Below, one piece after another: positions 38,664 through 45,901 of a stretch of DNA of 64,000 bases. The translations under genes and the position numbers were made by a program. Within the stretch, counting starts at the first letter, position 1; the number at the start of each line of letters is the position of its first letter. The notes below the pieces were generated by a model. It had not been told where the DNA came from. It saw only the letters and a program-made list of their open reading frames with translations, and searched no databases. The DNA is from Prochlorococcus marinus str. MIT 0912 (GTDB lineage Bacteria; Cyanobacteriota; Cyanobacteriia; PCC-6307; Cyanobiaceae), in the NCBI RefSeq assembly GCF_027359595.1, contig NZ_CP114783.1:868001-932000 (forward strand). The letters are read 5' to 3'.

Positions 38664-39032
38664 TTAGTGCCAACTCAATTTAATATCCATAGAGACCTCA
38701 AGATTAAGTTTTACAGGACAGTCTTCAGCTGTTCTTTTAAGGATTTTATACTTTTCAGAATCTAATTCAGATGGCATAAAAATGTCTAGGGCAAGAGACT
38801 TTATTTTCCTAGGTCCCTTTGATGTCATTGTCTTATAAACATCAATCTTAATTTTACCTAGGTCCCAACCTCTACGTTTTGCCTCAATACCCATAATTGT
38901 TATTACACAAGTTCCCAAAGAAGAAGCTAATAAATCAGTTGGAGCAAAATCTTTCCCTTCACCATCATGGTCTTGAGGTGCATCTGTATGAATAACACTA
39001 CCTGAAAGCGAATGTTTTGCTTCCGTTTGCAA
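38664..39032 (-). CDS. OsmC-family peroxide reductase-like protein
   Basis: From the TTG at 39032 the product is 122 residues. It has the two OsmC cysteines, Cys42 in LGTCVITIMG and Cys105 in AEDCPVKL, which reduce organic hydroperoxides in characterised members, and the DFAPTDLLASSLG motif. The frame stays open upstream to a TAG at 39105-39107 and encodes a typical OsmC first strand (TKISCKYLGDL). No ATG, GTG or TTG occurs in that extension, so the true start is unresolved. See findings. Confidence 0.85.
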   Translation of the reverse strand: MQTEAKHSLSGSVIHTDAPQDHDGEGKDFAPTDLLASSLGTCVITIMGIEAKRRGWDLGKIKIDVYKTMTSKGPRKIKSLALDIFMPSELDSEKYKILKRTAEDCPVKLNLEVSMDIKLSWH

Positions 39033-39244
39033 ATCCCCAAGATATTTGCAACTGATTTTCGTAGAGTTGGAATAAGTATCTTTTGTTTTTTTGATTTGAA
39101 AGACCTAATTGTATAAATTTAGTTTACTGGATTTATACTCACATCAAATAGCAAATAAGTAACTTTTATCAAAGCTGTTCAAATCATGGTTAAAACTAAA
39201 ATAATATCATTTGTACAATAAAATCTGTCTTATGCTTGAAATAA

Positions 39245-39616
39245 ATGATTTTTCTTTCATGTTTTCTAAGTTTACTTATTACTCTTCATCCTTCTTCAAA
39301 TTTCAATTGCGATGGAGATAAATTAAATGCTGTCATAAGAAACAACTTAAATGGAGATTTCGCAATAACTAATGATCTTGAAAATATTGATAAAGGAGCA
39401 TTTATAGTTCTTAACTGGAGAGATATAAACCTCATGCTCCCAGTATCTTTTAAGGTTGGTGATATATCTTTCACCGACAAGAAATGGTTATGGAGTTATC
39501 AGGATGAGAAAAATGGATTAAGAATGGATGAACCTAGATTTGCTCAACTTTTACCAAACGGAGAAATTCAAGAATTTTCTTGTCAAGCTATTTACACGGA
39601 AGATACAGTTTCATAA
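39245..39616 (+). CDS. small exported protein, unknown
   Basis: A 123-residue protein with an N-terminal signal-like segment (FLSCFLSLLITL). The mature part is beta-rich with Cys22 and Cys114, which could form one disulfide, and repeated aromatic motifs (VLNWRDINLMLPVSF, KKWLWSYQDE). It is predicted to be periplasmic. No family recognised. Confidence 0.65.
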   Translation: MIFLSCFLSLLITLHPSSNFNCDGDKLNAVIRNNLNGDFAITNDLENIDKGAFIVLNWRDINLMLPVSFKVGDISFTDKKWLWSYQDEKNGLRMDEPRFAQLLPNGEIQEFSCQAIYTEDTVS

Positions 39617-39684
39617 AGAAACTCTTAAGCAGGAAATAATAAAGACATGCAATGGCTAGGTATTAAGTAGTTGAAAAAAATTAA

Positions 39685-39879
39685 ATGACTGTCTCAAGTT
39701 CAAAGAGATTTGTATTTGTAGATAAGAAGCAAAATCTAAGCAAAAAACAAGTTTTTATTTTTGGATCAATCATTGCCAGTGGCTGTTTGAGTAGTTCATT
39801 TTTAATTGCTTTATATATTGAATATCTTCATAATCCAGTTTTTCATAGCTTTGTTCAATCAAGAGGAATATTCCTTTGA
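39685..39879 (+). CDS. small single-span membrane protein
   Basis: A 64-residue protein with a basic N-terminus (SSKRFVFVDKKQNLSKK) and one membrane span at about 23-46. It is followed 37 bases later by a rho-independent terminator, supporting transcription. Function unknown. Confidence 0.6.
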   Translation: MTVSSSKRFVFVDKKQNLSKKQVFIFGSIIASGCLSSSFLIALYIEYLHNPVFHSFVQSRGIFL

Positions 39880-39916
39880 GTTTTAAGCTCATTGATATTA
39901 AATGTTCCTTTAAAAC

Positions 39917-39944
39917 AAAAAGCTCTCTAAGACGAGAGCTTTTT
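39917..39944 (+). terminator. rho-independent terminator
   Basis: An 11-bp perfect stem (AAAAAGCTCTC / GAGAGCTTTTT) with a six-base loop, ending in a T-run on the plus strand. It closes the small membrane protein gene; the flanking A-run could also serve the minus strand, where three hli genes end at 40075. Confidence 0.88.
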
Positions 39945-40074
39945 ATGGTCTATGGAAATTTAATCGGGGCTTTAATAACGACTAAAAGAATTTATCTTCA
40001 AGAACTACCTCAATTAAAAATTATCGGTAAGCGATAATTCAATTGTTAAGCAGATATTTGTTTAATTTTTCAGA

Positions 40075-40221
40075 TTAAACAAAGCCAGGAATAATTTGTC
40101 CAGTTGTTGCATATGCACCAATTAAAGCAATACAACCAATTAGTGCTGCATAGCCATTTAACCTTTCTGCAGTTAACTTTTCAAGGTCAATATTTCTTGT
40201 GTTGTTGTTTTTGGTAGGCAT
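40075..40221 (-). CDS. hli: high-light-inducible (Hli/LHC-like) protein
   Basis: A 48-residue one-helix protein. The LHC-type core is AERLNGYAALIG followed by LIGAYATTGQIIPGF, the hallmark Hli C-terminus. Hli proteins bind chlorophyll and carotenoid as dimers and protect photosystems under excess light and other stress. Its ATG shares the A with the TGA stop of the preceding hli gene (TGATG), so the two are translationally coupled. It is the last of three tandem copies. Confidence 0.93.
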   Translation of the reverse strand: MPTKNNNTRNIDLEKLTAERLNGYAALIGCIALIGAYATTGQIIPGFV

Positions 40222-40340
40222 CACACAACTCCAGGGATAAGTTGACCAGTTGTTAGGTAGACACCTGTTAGCAGGACGAAAGCCATCATTGCTGGTCTTC
40301 CAATGCTTCTTTCTAGAATTGTCTTATTAGAAGGTTGCAT
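40221..40340 (-). CDS. hli: high-light-inducible (Hli) protein, 39 aa
   Basis: Core motif ERSIGRPAMMAF matches the canonical ExxxGRxAM chlorophyll-binding helix of LHC-family proteins, then LTGVYLTTGQLIPGV. A longer frame reaches back to 40430 but would overlap the upstream hli gene, so the ATG at 40340, 11 bases after that gene's stop, was chosen. It is the middle copy of the cluster. Confidence 0.92.
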   Translation of the reverse strand: MQPSNKTILERSIGRPAMMAFVLLTGVYLTTGQLIPGVV

Positions 40341-40351
40341 GATAAAAAAAT

Positions 40352-40459
40352 CTAAAAGATGCCAGGGATTATTTGTCCGGTTGTTGCATACGCGCCAAAG
40401 GCTGCAACAAAGCCAAGCATTGCTGCCCAACCATTAAATTTTTCTGCTTCAGGAGTCAT
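40352..40459 (-). CDS. hli: high-light-inducible (Hli) protein, 35 aa
   Basis: A very short Hli: MTPEAEKFNGWAAMLGFVAA then GAYATTGQIIPG. The helix carries the E-x-x-N-G variant rather than GR. First gene of the three-gene hli transcript; its promoter must lie in the ~190-base gap shared with the divergent gene at 40653. Confidence 0.92.
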   Translation of the reverse strand: MTPEAEKFNGWAAMLGFVAAFGAYATTGQIIPGIF

Positions 40460-40652
40460 TTTGAAATTGATTTGTTTATGTAAAGTAATGTAAAGGAACT
40501 TTCTCTCGGGTTGATGGTGGGCAACCGAACATACTAGTAAAGATGATCAATTACATAAGAAAAATCTATATAAAAAACGAAACTTTAATCCTTACCTTTT
40601 CTTTGAACTACTTTTTAAATTCCTATAATTAAAAAACAAATGAAGAAAGAAT

Positions 40653-40928
40653 TTGTACGACCCTTCGATTGGACAAGAATCTCTCACTACAGTTGATGTT
40701 GTAGGCGTACTCGTCGGACATGTCCTTTTTGGCGTTGCCGCCACACTTTTAATTGATTGGAGTTGGATTCCCTTAAGTCCTCAACAAAGAGAGAGTGGCC
40801 GATCACTAAAAGAAATCAAAAGAAACTGGGGTTGGGATGAAAAGACAGATAATAAGAATGAGTCTCTAAGCTCAGAAGATAGAAAATCCTCAGTTGAAGA
40901 AAATAACGAAAAATCTTTTAATCGCTAA
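40653..40928 (+). CDS. small membrane protein with charged tail, unknown
   Basis: A 91-residue protein from a TTG start preceded by GAAGAAAG. Residues 13-37 form one hydrophobic span (VDVVGVLVGHVLFGVAATLL), followed by a WSWIPLS interface and a hydrophilic tail rich in Ser, Glu and Asn. It is divergent from the hli cluster; a photosynthetic membrane location is plausible but unproven. Confidence 0.65.
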   Translation: MYDPSIGQESLTTVDVVGVLVGHVLFGVAATLLIDWSWIPLSPQQRESGRSLKEIKRNWGWDEKTDNKNESLSSEDRKSSVEENNEKSFNR

Positions 40929-41264
40929 TGAGGTCTAATGATTAGCATTGATTTGTATCATATAATCTGACAACTTTTGAAAGATATAATAAAAATAAAT
41001 AGCAAAAGTTTTTTCAACTAAGTTAATGCTTTTGCGTGATAGCCATTTCTTGCATGGTCTTGGCTATCAAAACAAAAAATAAAAAAATAAAAAATAAACT
41101 TAAATATAATACAGTTAAATGTTATTTCATGGAAACTAATTTATCTATGTTTATTCCTCATAACAATTATTATACATAACACTAAATAATTGTGTTTCGT
41201 AAATATATTTTCAATTAGTTTATTAAAATCTTTAATTGACTAAAATAAGTCATAAAAGAGTTTT
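40929..41264. other. 336-base gap with two tandem hairpins
   Basis: No convincing ORF. Two adjacent inverted repeats occur: GCAAAAG (41002-41008) with CTTTTGC (41029-41035), and the perfect 9-bp TGATAGCCA (41037-41045) with TGGCTATCA (41061-41069). The rest is AT-rich and presumably holds the promoter of the DUF3386 gene. A small RNA is possible. Confidence 0.45.
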
Positions 41265-41954
41265 ATGCTATCCAAGGAAATGTCAGGAACAGATTGTACG
41301 CATTTATTTAAGTCTGCCTACGAAAATCGCTACACTTGGGAATCAGATTTCTCAGGTTATAAAGGTAGATGTTCTTGGACAGATGGCGAAAGAGAAGTAA
41401 CAGGAAGCTTTTGCTTAGGGCAAGATTTAAAAGCTACTGTTAAGGAAATAGATGACGAAGAAATACACAAAGCCATTTCTTCACAACTTTGGGAAGTTGC
41501 TATTCATCGAGTCAGAAGATCATTTGAACAAACTCATGGTAAAAATACCTTTACTTTTGGTGATACAAATAAAATTGGCTCAGAAGTAATAGTTGGAGGA
41601 AAAAATGAAGGTGACAAATATAGAGTCAAAAACGATATTGTGACAATGGTTTATAGGCATATCCATGGAAATCTAATAATCATCCACACTAATGATGTGA
41701 CTCATACTGGTAACGGCTACTTAAGCAAAAGTTATTCTAGTCAATATCTGGATCCAATTTCAAAAAAAGATTTAAAGGAAAAAAGCTTTTACAATGATGC
41801 TTTTATCCCTTTATTCCAAGGTGGACCTTGGGTTTTATCTTCTAGATCAATACATCAAGAATCCTCAGAAGGTTCAATAATAAATAAGCAAGTTTTTTCT
41901 TTTTCGGAATTGCAAAGTCTTGCTTCTGAGAAAGGTAAGACTTTTGAATCTTAG
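41265..41954 (+). CDS. DUF3386 family protein
   Basis: A 229-residue soluble protein with the cyanobacterial DUF3386 motifs: HLFKSAYENRYTWESDFSGY at the start, HRVRRSFEQTHG in the middle and THTGNGYLSKSYSSQYLD in the second half. A second in-frame ATG at 41280 gives MSGTDCTHLF and is an alternative start. Function of the family is unknown to me. Confidence 0.85.
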   Translation: MLSKEMSGTDCTHLFKSAYENRYTWESDFSGYKGRCSWTDGEREVTGSFCLGQDLKATVKEIDDEEIHKAISSQLWEVAIHRVRRSFEQTHGKNTFTFGDTNKIGSEVIVGGKNEGDKYRVKNDIVTMVYRHIHGNLIIIHTNDVTHTGNGYLSKSYSSQYLDPISKKDLKEKSFYNDAFIPLFQGGPWVLSSRSIHQESSEGSIINKQVFSFSELQSLASEKGKTFES

Positions 41955-42060
41955 CAAGAACAATAATTGATATAAGAATATCTGCCTATGTGAAAACCGA
42001 GATTTATAAATTAACTATTTTCGATTATGAATAAATCGTAAGAACAGAGGGGTTTTACAA

Positions 42061-42606
42061 ATGCTTCTTCATTTTGTCCCTATTCATGTTTTTCGTGAAA
42101 CAGCACAAGTAACGTTCTTTGACGCTGGCGTAAAAGGATCAAATGGCGCCGATGTTGTCATCCATCACAACAATGCCGTATCTCCACCTGATGATGGCAA
42201 TTTTGAGCAGTATTATATTCACCATCATCAAATTGATCATAATCTAGTCATTGAAGGTACCAGAAAATTCACTCTTATCAACCCTGAATGGGATGAGCCG
42301 CACCATGTGATTTTTTTAAATAGAGCAATGGGTGCACTGCAAATACCAATTGGAACTTATCACCGATCAGAGTCAGGAAAAGAAGGTAGTATAGTTTTGA
42401 ATCAAGCAATTAGAGATAATTCATTTGATAAATCAAAAGAATTCTCACCGGTTAGCTTAAGATCAAATAAACAATTAAGAAAGGCTAGGCAGTCTGATCC
42501 CGTTTACTGGATTTGGGAAGAAGAAAGAATAAAAAGAGTAAAACCAATTTTCAAAGGGAACTCTAAGAACATTGGTTTAGAGTCAAAAGTAGCTGCCAAT
42601 ACATAA
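42061..42606 (+). CDS. cupin-like protein, unknown
   Basis: A 181-residue soluble protein. The middle is His-rich and beta-strand-rich (YYIHHHQIDHNLVIEGTRKF, then WDEPHHVIFL and IPIGTYHRSESG), the spacing expected of a metal-binding cupin barrel, possibly epimerase-like. The C-terminus is basic and helical. It starts right after a GAGGGG ribosome-binding site. Enzymatic role cannot be stated. Confidence 0.72.
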   Translation: MLLHFVPIHVFRETAQVTFFDAGVKGSNGADVVIHHNNAVSPPDDGNFEQYYIHHHQIDHNLVIEGTRKFTLINPEWDEPHHVIFLNRAMGALQIPIGTYHRSESGKEGSIVLNQAIRDNSFDKSKEFSPVSLRSNKQLRKARQSDPVYWIWEEERIKRVKPIFKGNSKNIGLESKVAANT

Positions 42607-42845
42607 AGATAATGATTCAAATAATTTAGAAATCAAGAAAGTTAAAAAATACACTGATGAGAAATTAGACATAAAAGTACAAATTGACAATATATTATAG
42701 ACATTTCAATAAGAGTATTGATAAATCTGTTATAAACCCCTAGATAATGAATTGAAACCAGCTACAGCTAAAAAAAAGATAGTTGATAGTTAGTGAAACG
42801 CAACAAGCATCGTTAGATCTCATTCATCTAATCAAAGTTTTTTTT

Positions 42846-42953
42846 TTAATTTCCTGTTAAAAAACCAGAGATAATTTATCCTTTTATAATATATGCACCT
42901 AAAAGGCTGATTATTCCAATCGTTGCCCAAGGCCCATTGTTTGTCAGCTTCAT
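42846..42953 (-). pseudogene. hli: decayed hli gene with nonsense codon
   Basis: Reading from the ATG at 42953 gives 25 codons (…NNGPWATIGIISLLGAYIIKG) ending in TAA at 42876-42878. The next codons read I-I-S-G-F, aligning with GQIIPGF of the intact hli genes: the Gln codon CAA has become TAA and Pro has become Ser. The chlorophyll-helix residues are also eroded (Glu replaced). It is best read as an hli relic, though a 25-residue product could still be made. Confidence 0.7.
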
Positions 42954-43083
42954 TTGGGTAGCTTTAATAGTTTTCTACTAATTGAAGAGGAGTTTCAAGA
43001 GCAAATATATATTTGCTTTCCGTATTCAGTATTTACCTGAAATGATGATGCTATATGTTGTTTGGGTGTTGTATCTGATGTAA

Positions 43084-43290
43084 ATATTTTGCTAAGGGAT
43101 CTAAAATTTTGGTCGGATTAGGCTTGCACGCTTTCGAAGCGGGGGCAAGAGATAAAGTTTTGTCCTAACACCTAACACCAATGCCTATCTTGTGATCAAA
43201 GACTTAAGAGAAAGTTAAATTAGCAATTATAGCAATCGCCAACAAGACACAACACATGGCTCCGGGGTGACTCCCCGGAGAAGATCTCCC
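43084..43290. ncRNA. candidate structured RNA, GC-rich, unassigned
   Basis: A non-coding stretch clearly more GC-rich than its surroundings. It holds a hairpin at 43123-43149 (CTTGC/GCAAG outer, CGCTT/AAGCG inner, loop TCG). A tandem motif CTAACA-CCTAACACC lies near 43173-43188. A perfect 8-bp GC hairpin (CTCCGGGG, five-base loop, CCCCGGAG) lies at 43260-43280. No T-run follows the hairpins, so they are not simple terminators, and strand is undecided. It is not a tRNA, because no T-arm can be formed. Confidence 0.4.
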
Positions 43291-43306
43291 AGCCAATGCT
43301 CAGATG

Positions 43307-43468
43307 TCATGAAACTTCTAAAATTGAGAATTGATAACTATCCCGAGTTGAATAAGCCATCCCATCCCCATCATTATCATTGTCATCATCAAAGCTAGAA
43401 ATGAAAATTCGAATCCCCAGCAATGCAAGAAATCCTGAGACAAAAACCACTATTAATTGAGTATGCAT
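43307..43468 (-). CDS. small membrane protein with acidic tail
   Basis: A 53-residue protein from the ATG at 43468 (MHTQLIVVFVSGFLALLG) with one N-terminal span, then an acidic stretch DDDNDNDGDG and a polar tail. The frame opens further upstream, but the ATG has a GAAGAAAT site in front. The acidic stretch resembles a metal-binding loop. Unknown function. Confidence 0.5.
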   Translation of the reverse strand: MHTQLIVVFVSGFLALLGIRIFISSFDDDNDNDGDGMAYSTRDSYQFSILEVS

Positions 43469-43578
43469 TATTTCTTCAAAATTCAACCTTAAGAGTATTT
43501 CTAACCACAAAAAGGTAGTAATTCACGCAAAGATATCCTCAGAGAACGTGCTCAATGCTTCTCATACTCAACAAGGAT

Positions 43579-43683
43579 TTATTGTTTAGCTGCTTTTTTG
43601 AGTGTTTTTGAATTGCTATTTTTCAGTTTAGCCAGATCAGCCTTGCTTGGATTAGGAATACTGAACTGAGTTAGTAATTTCAT
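43579..43683 (-). CDS. small basic protein, unknown
   Basis: A 34-residue frame (MKLLTQFSIPNPSK...) with a lysine-rich helical second half (ADLAKLKNS, LKKAAKQ). No hydrophobic segment. The composition is unlike random AT-rich sequence, but evidence is limited to the open frame and ATG. Confidence 0.4.
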   Translation of the reverse strand: MKLLTQFSIPNPSKADLAKLKNSNSKTLKKAAKQ

Positions 43684-43726
43684 GAAAACTATAAGAAATT
43701 AAAAAATATTCAAAACTTATAAATAA

Positions 43727-43816
43727 CTAATCATTATCAACTTGAAACTCTTTCAATGAGTCTCCGTAGTAACTCATAGCCAATTGAAGCAAAACCCAGT
43801 TCACAGCTCTAGTCAT
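43727..43816 (-). CDS. small protein, unknown
   Basis: A 29-residue frame from ATG at 43816 (MTRAVNWVLLQLAMSYYGDS...), amphipathic with an acidic end. It lies head-to-tail with the basic 34-residue frame, 43 bases upstream of it. Possible microprotein; no further evidence. Confidence 0.35.
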   Translation of the reverse strand: MTRAVNWVLLQLAMSYYGDSLKEFQVDND

Positions 43817-44036
43817 TGTGACCTCGAAATGAATTCAACTTAAAGATGGCTTATGTTTCAAAGCTTTGCCATGAGTAATTATTATTTTTAAAGGATTAAA
43901 AAAGAATCCGTTACTAATTAAAAATCAAATTAGTCATCAGTCTTAGTTCTAAGAACAAGTAACGATAAGTAATTATTCATAGCATTTGTGCATTTTAAAT
44001 ATAAACTTTGCTCATAAAGCAATGGGAAGGTATTGC

Positions 44037-44231
44037 ATGGTTTTTCTATCTAATCCACAGGTGTGGCACTTACCTGGCACTTGGTCTGAACAACCTATTG
44101 ATGGTCCTTACTTAGGGATGACCTCAAATCAATTAAGTTGGGTAGCCGCGTCCATTTTGGTAACTTTTTTGATAGCTTTTAGTGTTTATATCCTCGAGAC
44201 GAGCAACTCAAAGCGTAAAAGAAGTTCTTAG
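44037..44231 (+). CDS. small single-span membrane protein
   Basis: A 64-residue protein from the ATG at 44037, which has an ideal GGAAGG ribosome-binding site six bases upstream; the frame is open from 43986, but the earlier starts lack one. Residues 1-30 are polar and aromatic (VWHLPGTWSEQPIDGPYLGM). One span follows at about 32-52, then a basic tail (SNSKRKRSS). Followed 43 bases later by another membrane protein gene. Confidence 0.6.
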   Translation: MVFLSNPQVWHLPGTWSEQPIDGPYLGMTSNQLSWVAASILVTFLIAFSVYILETSNSKRKRSS

Positions 44232-44274
44232 AATAGTTGAAATAAGAATTGACTCACAGGGTAAGTAATATTTA

Positions 44275-44598
44275 ATGACTTATTTTATTTTATATTTTTT
44301 TGGCATAGCTTCAATTTGGTGGGTTTATCGTGTTGGATGGACTGAAGCGCTAAAAACCATTCTTAGTGTTTTAATTCCTTCTGTCTTAATTATTCTTTTT
44401 AATGTCAAAGCAGGACGACTCATATTCAAAAACCCTGCCGTTGGAATAATAAGTGTTCTTCCCACCGCCATTTTTATTTATCGAGGATCAAAGCCTCTCG
44501 TATTTGGAATTAATAGTTGGATAGATAGGAAAAGAAACGAATTTGTTGATTCAAAAGAGGTGGTTGATGCTGAAGTGGTTTCTAAAGAGGAAGCATAA
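44275..44598 (+). CDS. membrane protein, unknown
   Basis: A 107-residue protein with two to three hydrophobic segments in residues 1-80 (YFILYFFGIASIWWVYR, TILSVLIPSVLIILF, VGIISVLPTAIFIY) and an acidic C-terminal tail (EVVDAEVVSKEEA). No family recognised; part of the microprotein-rich stretch. Confidence 0.65.
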   Translation: MTYFILYFFGIASIWWVYRVGWTEALKTILSVLIPSVLIILFNVKAGRLIFKNPAVGIISVLPTAIFIYRGSKPLVFGINSWIDRKRNEFVDSKEVVDAEVVSKEEA

Positions 44599-44702
44599 AT
44601 TTACAATTTAACCCAGCAGTCAGAGAGAGAGATTTGAAAGTACAAAAACTCTCAATATATTTATATAGATCTCTTTTTCCTTCAAGAAAAGTGGATTAGA
44701 TT

Positions 44703-44771
44703 ATGAATTTAGAAAAAATCATGAGTTTCTTTATTCTTTTATTAGTTATATTTGTTGATCGCGTTGGATAA
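44703..44771 (+). CDS. possible 22-residue membrane peptide
   Basis: ATG-initiated frame of 22 residues, almost entirely one hydrophobic helix (FFILLLVIFV) with a charged DRVG end. The length is at the limit of detectability; it is listed because it sits between two membrane microprotein genes on the same strand. Confidence 0.25.
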   Translation: MNLEKIMSFFILLLVIFVDRVG

Positions 44772-44803
44772 ACGGCAATAATAAAGTGATTAATAATTCA
44801 ACC

Positions 44804-44956
44804 ATGACAGAGAACGAGCCAAAGTGGGATTACACCACTAAAGAAGGAAATTTTGCTGCAGGAGCTGCGGTTGTTGGAGGAAATTTGCTAGTTCTGATTA
44901 TTTACATTCTCTATAGAACGGTTCCTTCTGTTCACCATTTCATTATCGGGAGATAG
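44804..44956 (+). CDS. small single-span membrane protein
   Basis: A 50-residue protein starting ATG (MTENEPKWDYTTKEGNFAAG). A polar N-terminus of 16 residues leads into one span (AAVVGGNLLVLIIYILY) and a short basic end. Hydrophilic-then-span organisation resembles small photosystem-associated subunits, but no match can be named. Confidence 0.55.
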   Translation: MTENEPKWDYTTKEGNFAAGAAVVGGNLLVLIIYILYRTVPSVHHFIIGR

Positions 44957-45004
44957 ATCAAAATTTATCTGAAGAAAGACCTTAATTATTGGAGAACAGA
45001 ATTC

Positions 45005-45211
45005 TCAGTATCTTCTGTTAGTTGTTGATTGTGTCCAGATAAAAGCCAATAAAAAAGCCATCCCAATTAAAGGGAGAAGGGTTTTAATCAACCCAACTAG
45101 AACCAAAACCCCTATCCCGGCAGAGCTATAAATTGCCCATTTCGGGACATATCTACCTGCTCTACTCCCTTTATTACTTGAAGGGGGAATTACTTCTGGA
45201 TCAATACCCAT
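45005..45211 (-). CDS. small membrane protein, unknown
   Basis: A 68-residue protein from the ATG at 45211 (a TTG two codons upstream is also possible). A polar, Pro/Ser-rich N-terminus (IDPEVIPPSSNKGSRAGRY) is followed by two adjacent hydrophobic segments (about 29-47 and 48-62). Convergent with the 50-residue protein gene. Confidence 0.6.
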   Translation of the reverse strand: MGIDPEVIPPSSNKGSRAGRYVPKWAIYSSAGIGVLVLVGLIKTLLPLIGMAFLLAFIWTQSTTNRRY

Positions 45212-45341
45212 TTTCAACTGAAAGATAATCTAACTTTTGACAATATAAATTCAGTCACAATAAAAACAAGCGCCTAATGGATAATGTAATCATGAAAATT
45301 TGTTGGTAGCCATAACCTTATATATAAGGTTACTGAAACAT

Positions 45342-45530
45342 CTAAGTATTTTTAGTTTCTTCAAATAATCCAAAAAAAGTCCATGCTGTTAATGAAATAA
45401 TTCCAATTACCAAAGATATGAAAGCAAAAATAAATTCCCCAAAAAAAAGAAGTGCAATAGCTATTGTTATGAAAATTAAAGAAAAAATCAAATAAATATT
45501 GGAAGGGATTTTTTTTAGAAACTCCATCAT
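45342..45530 (-). CDS. small two-span membrane protein
   Basis: A 62-residue, very hydrophobic protein with two spans (IYLIFSLIFITIAIALLFF and FAFISLVIGIISLTAWTFF) and a short acidic tail (EETKNT). Two ATG codons start the frame. No family recognised. Confidence 0.6.
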   Translation of the reverse strand: MMEFLKKIPSNIYLIFSLIFITIAIALLFFGEFIFAFISLVIGIISLTAWTFFGLFEETKNT

Positions 45531-45552
45531 TTACAAATTAAAAACATCTTTA

Positions 45553-45720
45553 TTAAAAAGGAAACTCAGATTTCATCCATAACGCAGAAATAACTTTCAT
45601 AAGTAACCACATAACTAAAGCTCCCTCAAGGAATCCAAACCAATAAAGGGCATAGCTTGATATCCCCATTTCTTTTTGGGCACGTTCAACAAATGATTTA
45701 TGCCATTTAATCAAATTCAC
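45553..45720 (-). CDS. small membrane protein, unknown
   Basis: A 55-residue frame from a GTG at 45720 (NLIKWHKSFVERAQKEMGIS). The N-terminal 20 residues are amphipathic and basic; the rest holds one or two hydrophobic segments (YALYWFGFLEGALVMWLLM). It lies 22 bases upstream of the two-span protein gene on the same strand, suggesting a pair. Confidence 0.5.
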   Translation of the reverse strand: MNLIKWHKSFVERAQKEMGISSYALYWFGFLEGALVMWLLMKVISALWMKSEFPF

Positions 45721-45802
45721 AATTCATCTGTGTACACAAAGTTATTATAGTTAAAAGCTCCTAAGAAAAAATCTTTTAGAATAATAGAATTTCTTATTAT
45801 TT

Positions 45803-45901
45803 TTAGAGATTTTCCAGTAGCGCAGCTCCAAGGATAACGAAATAAAGACAAACATCCTCTTCTTCGCCCTGTATTAATAACGACTCAAATGAGTCATTCA
45901 A
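45803..45901 (-). CDS. possible 32-residue protein, TTG start
   Basis: Frame from a TTG at 45901 (MNDSFESLLIQGEEEDVCLY...) ending in a small hydrophobic stretch FVILGAALLENL. The acidic-then-hydrophobic pattern is protein-like and the GC content is higher than the flanks. No clear ribosome-binding site was seen, so the start is tentative. Confidence 0.4.
   Translation of the reverse strand: MNDSFESLLIQGEEEDVCLYFVILGAALLENL

Noticed and set aside
39945-40037. 30-residue plus-strand frame after the terminator
   Set aside because: It starts inside the terminator tail and ends in a small hairpin (TTATCG/CGATAA); no support as a gene.
40221-40430. 69-residue version of the middle hli gene
   Set aside because: The N-terminal 30 residues overlap the upstream hli gene in another frame and look like shadow sequence; the ATG at 40340 gives a normal Hli.
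43084-43190. tRNA-like arm with TTTCGAA loop
   Set aside because: An anticodon-like stem-loop can be drawn, but there is no matching T-arm, D-arm or acceptor stem; kept only as a structured element.
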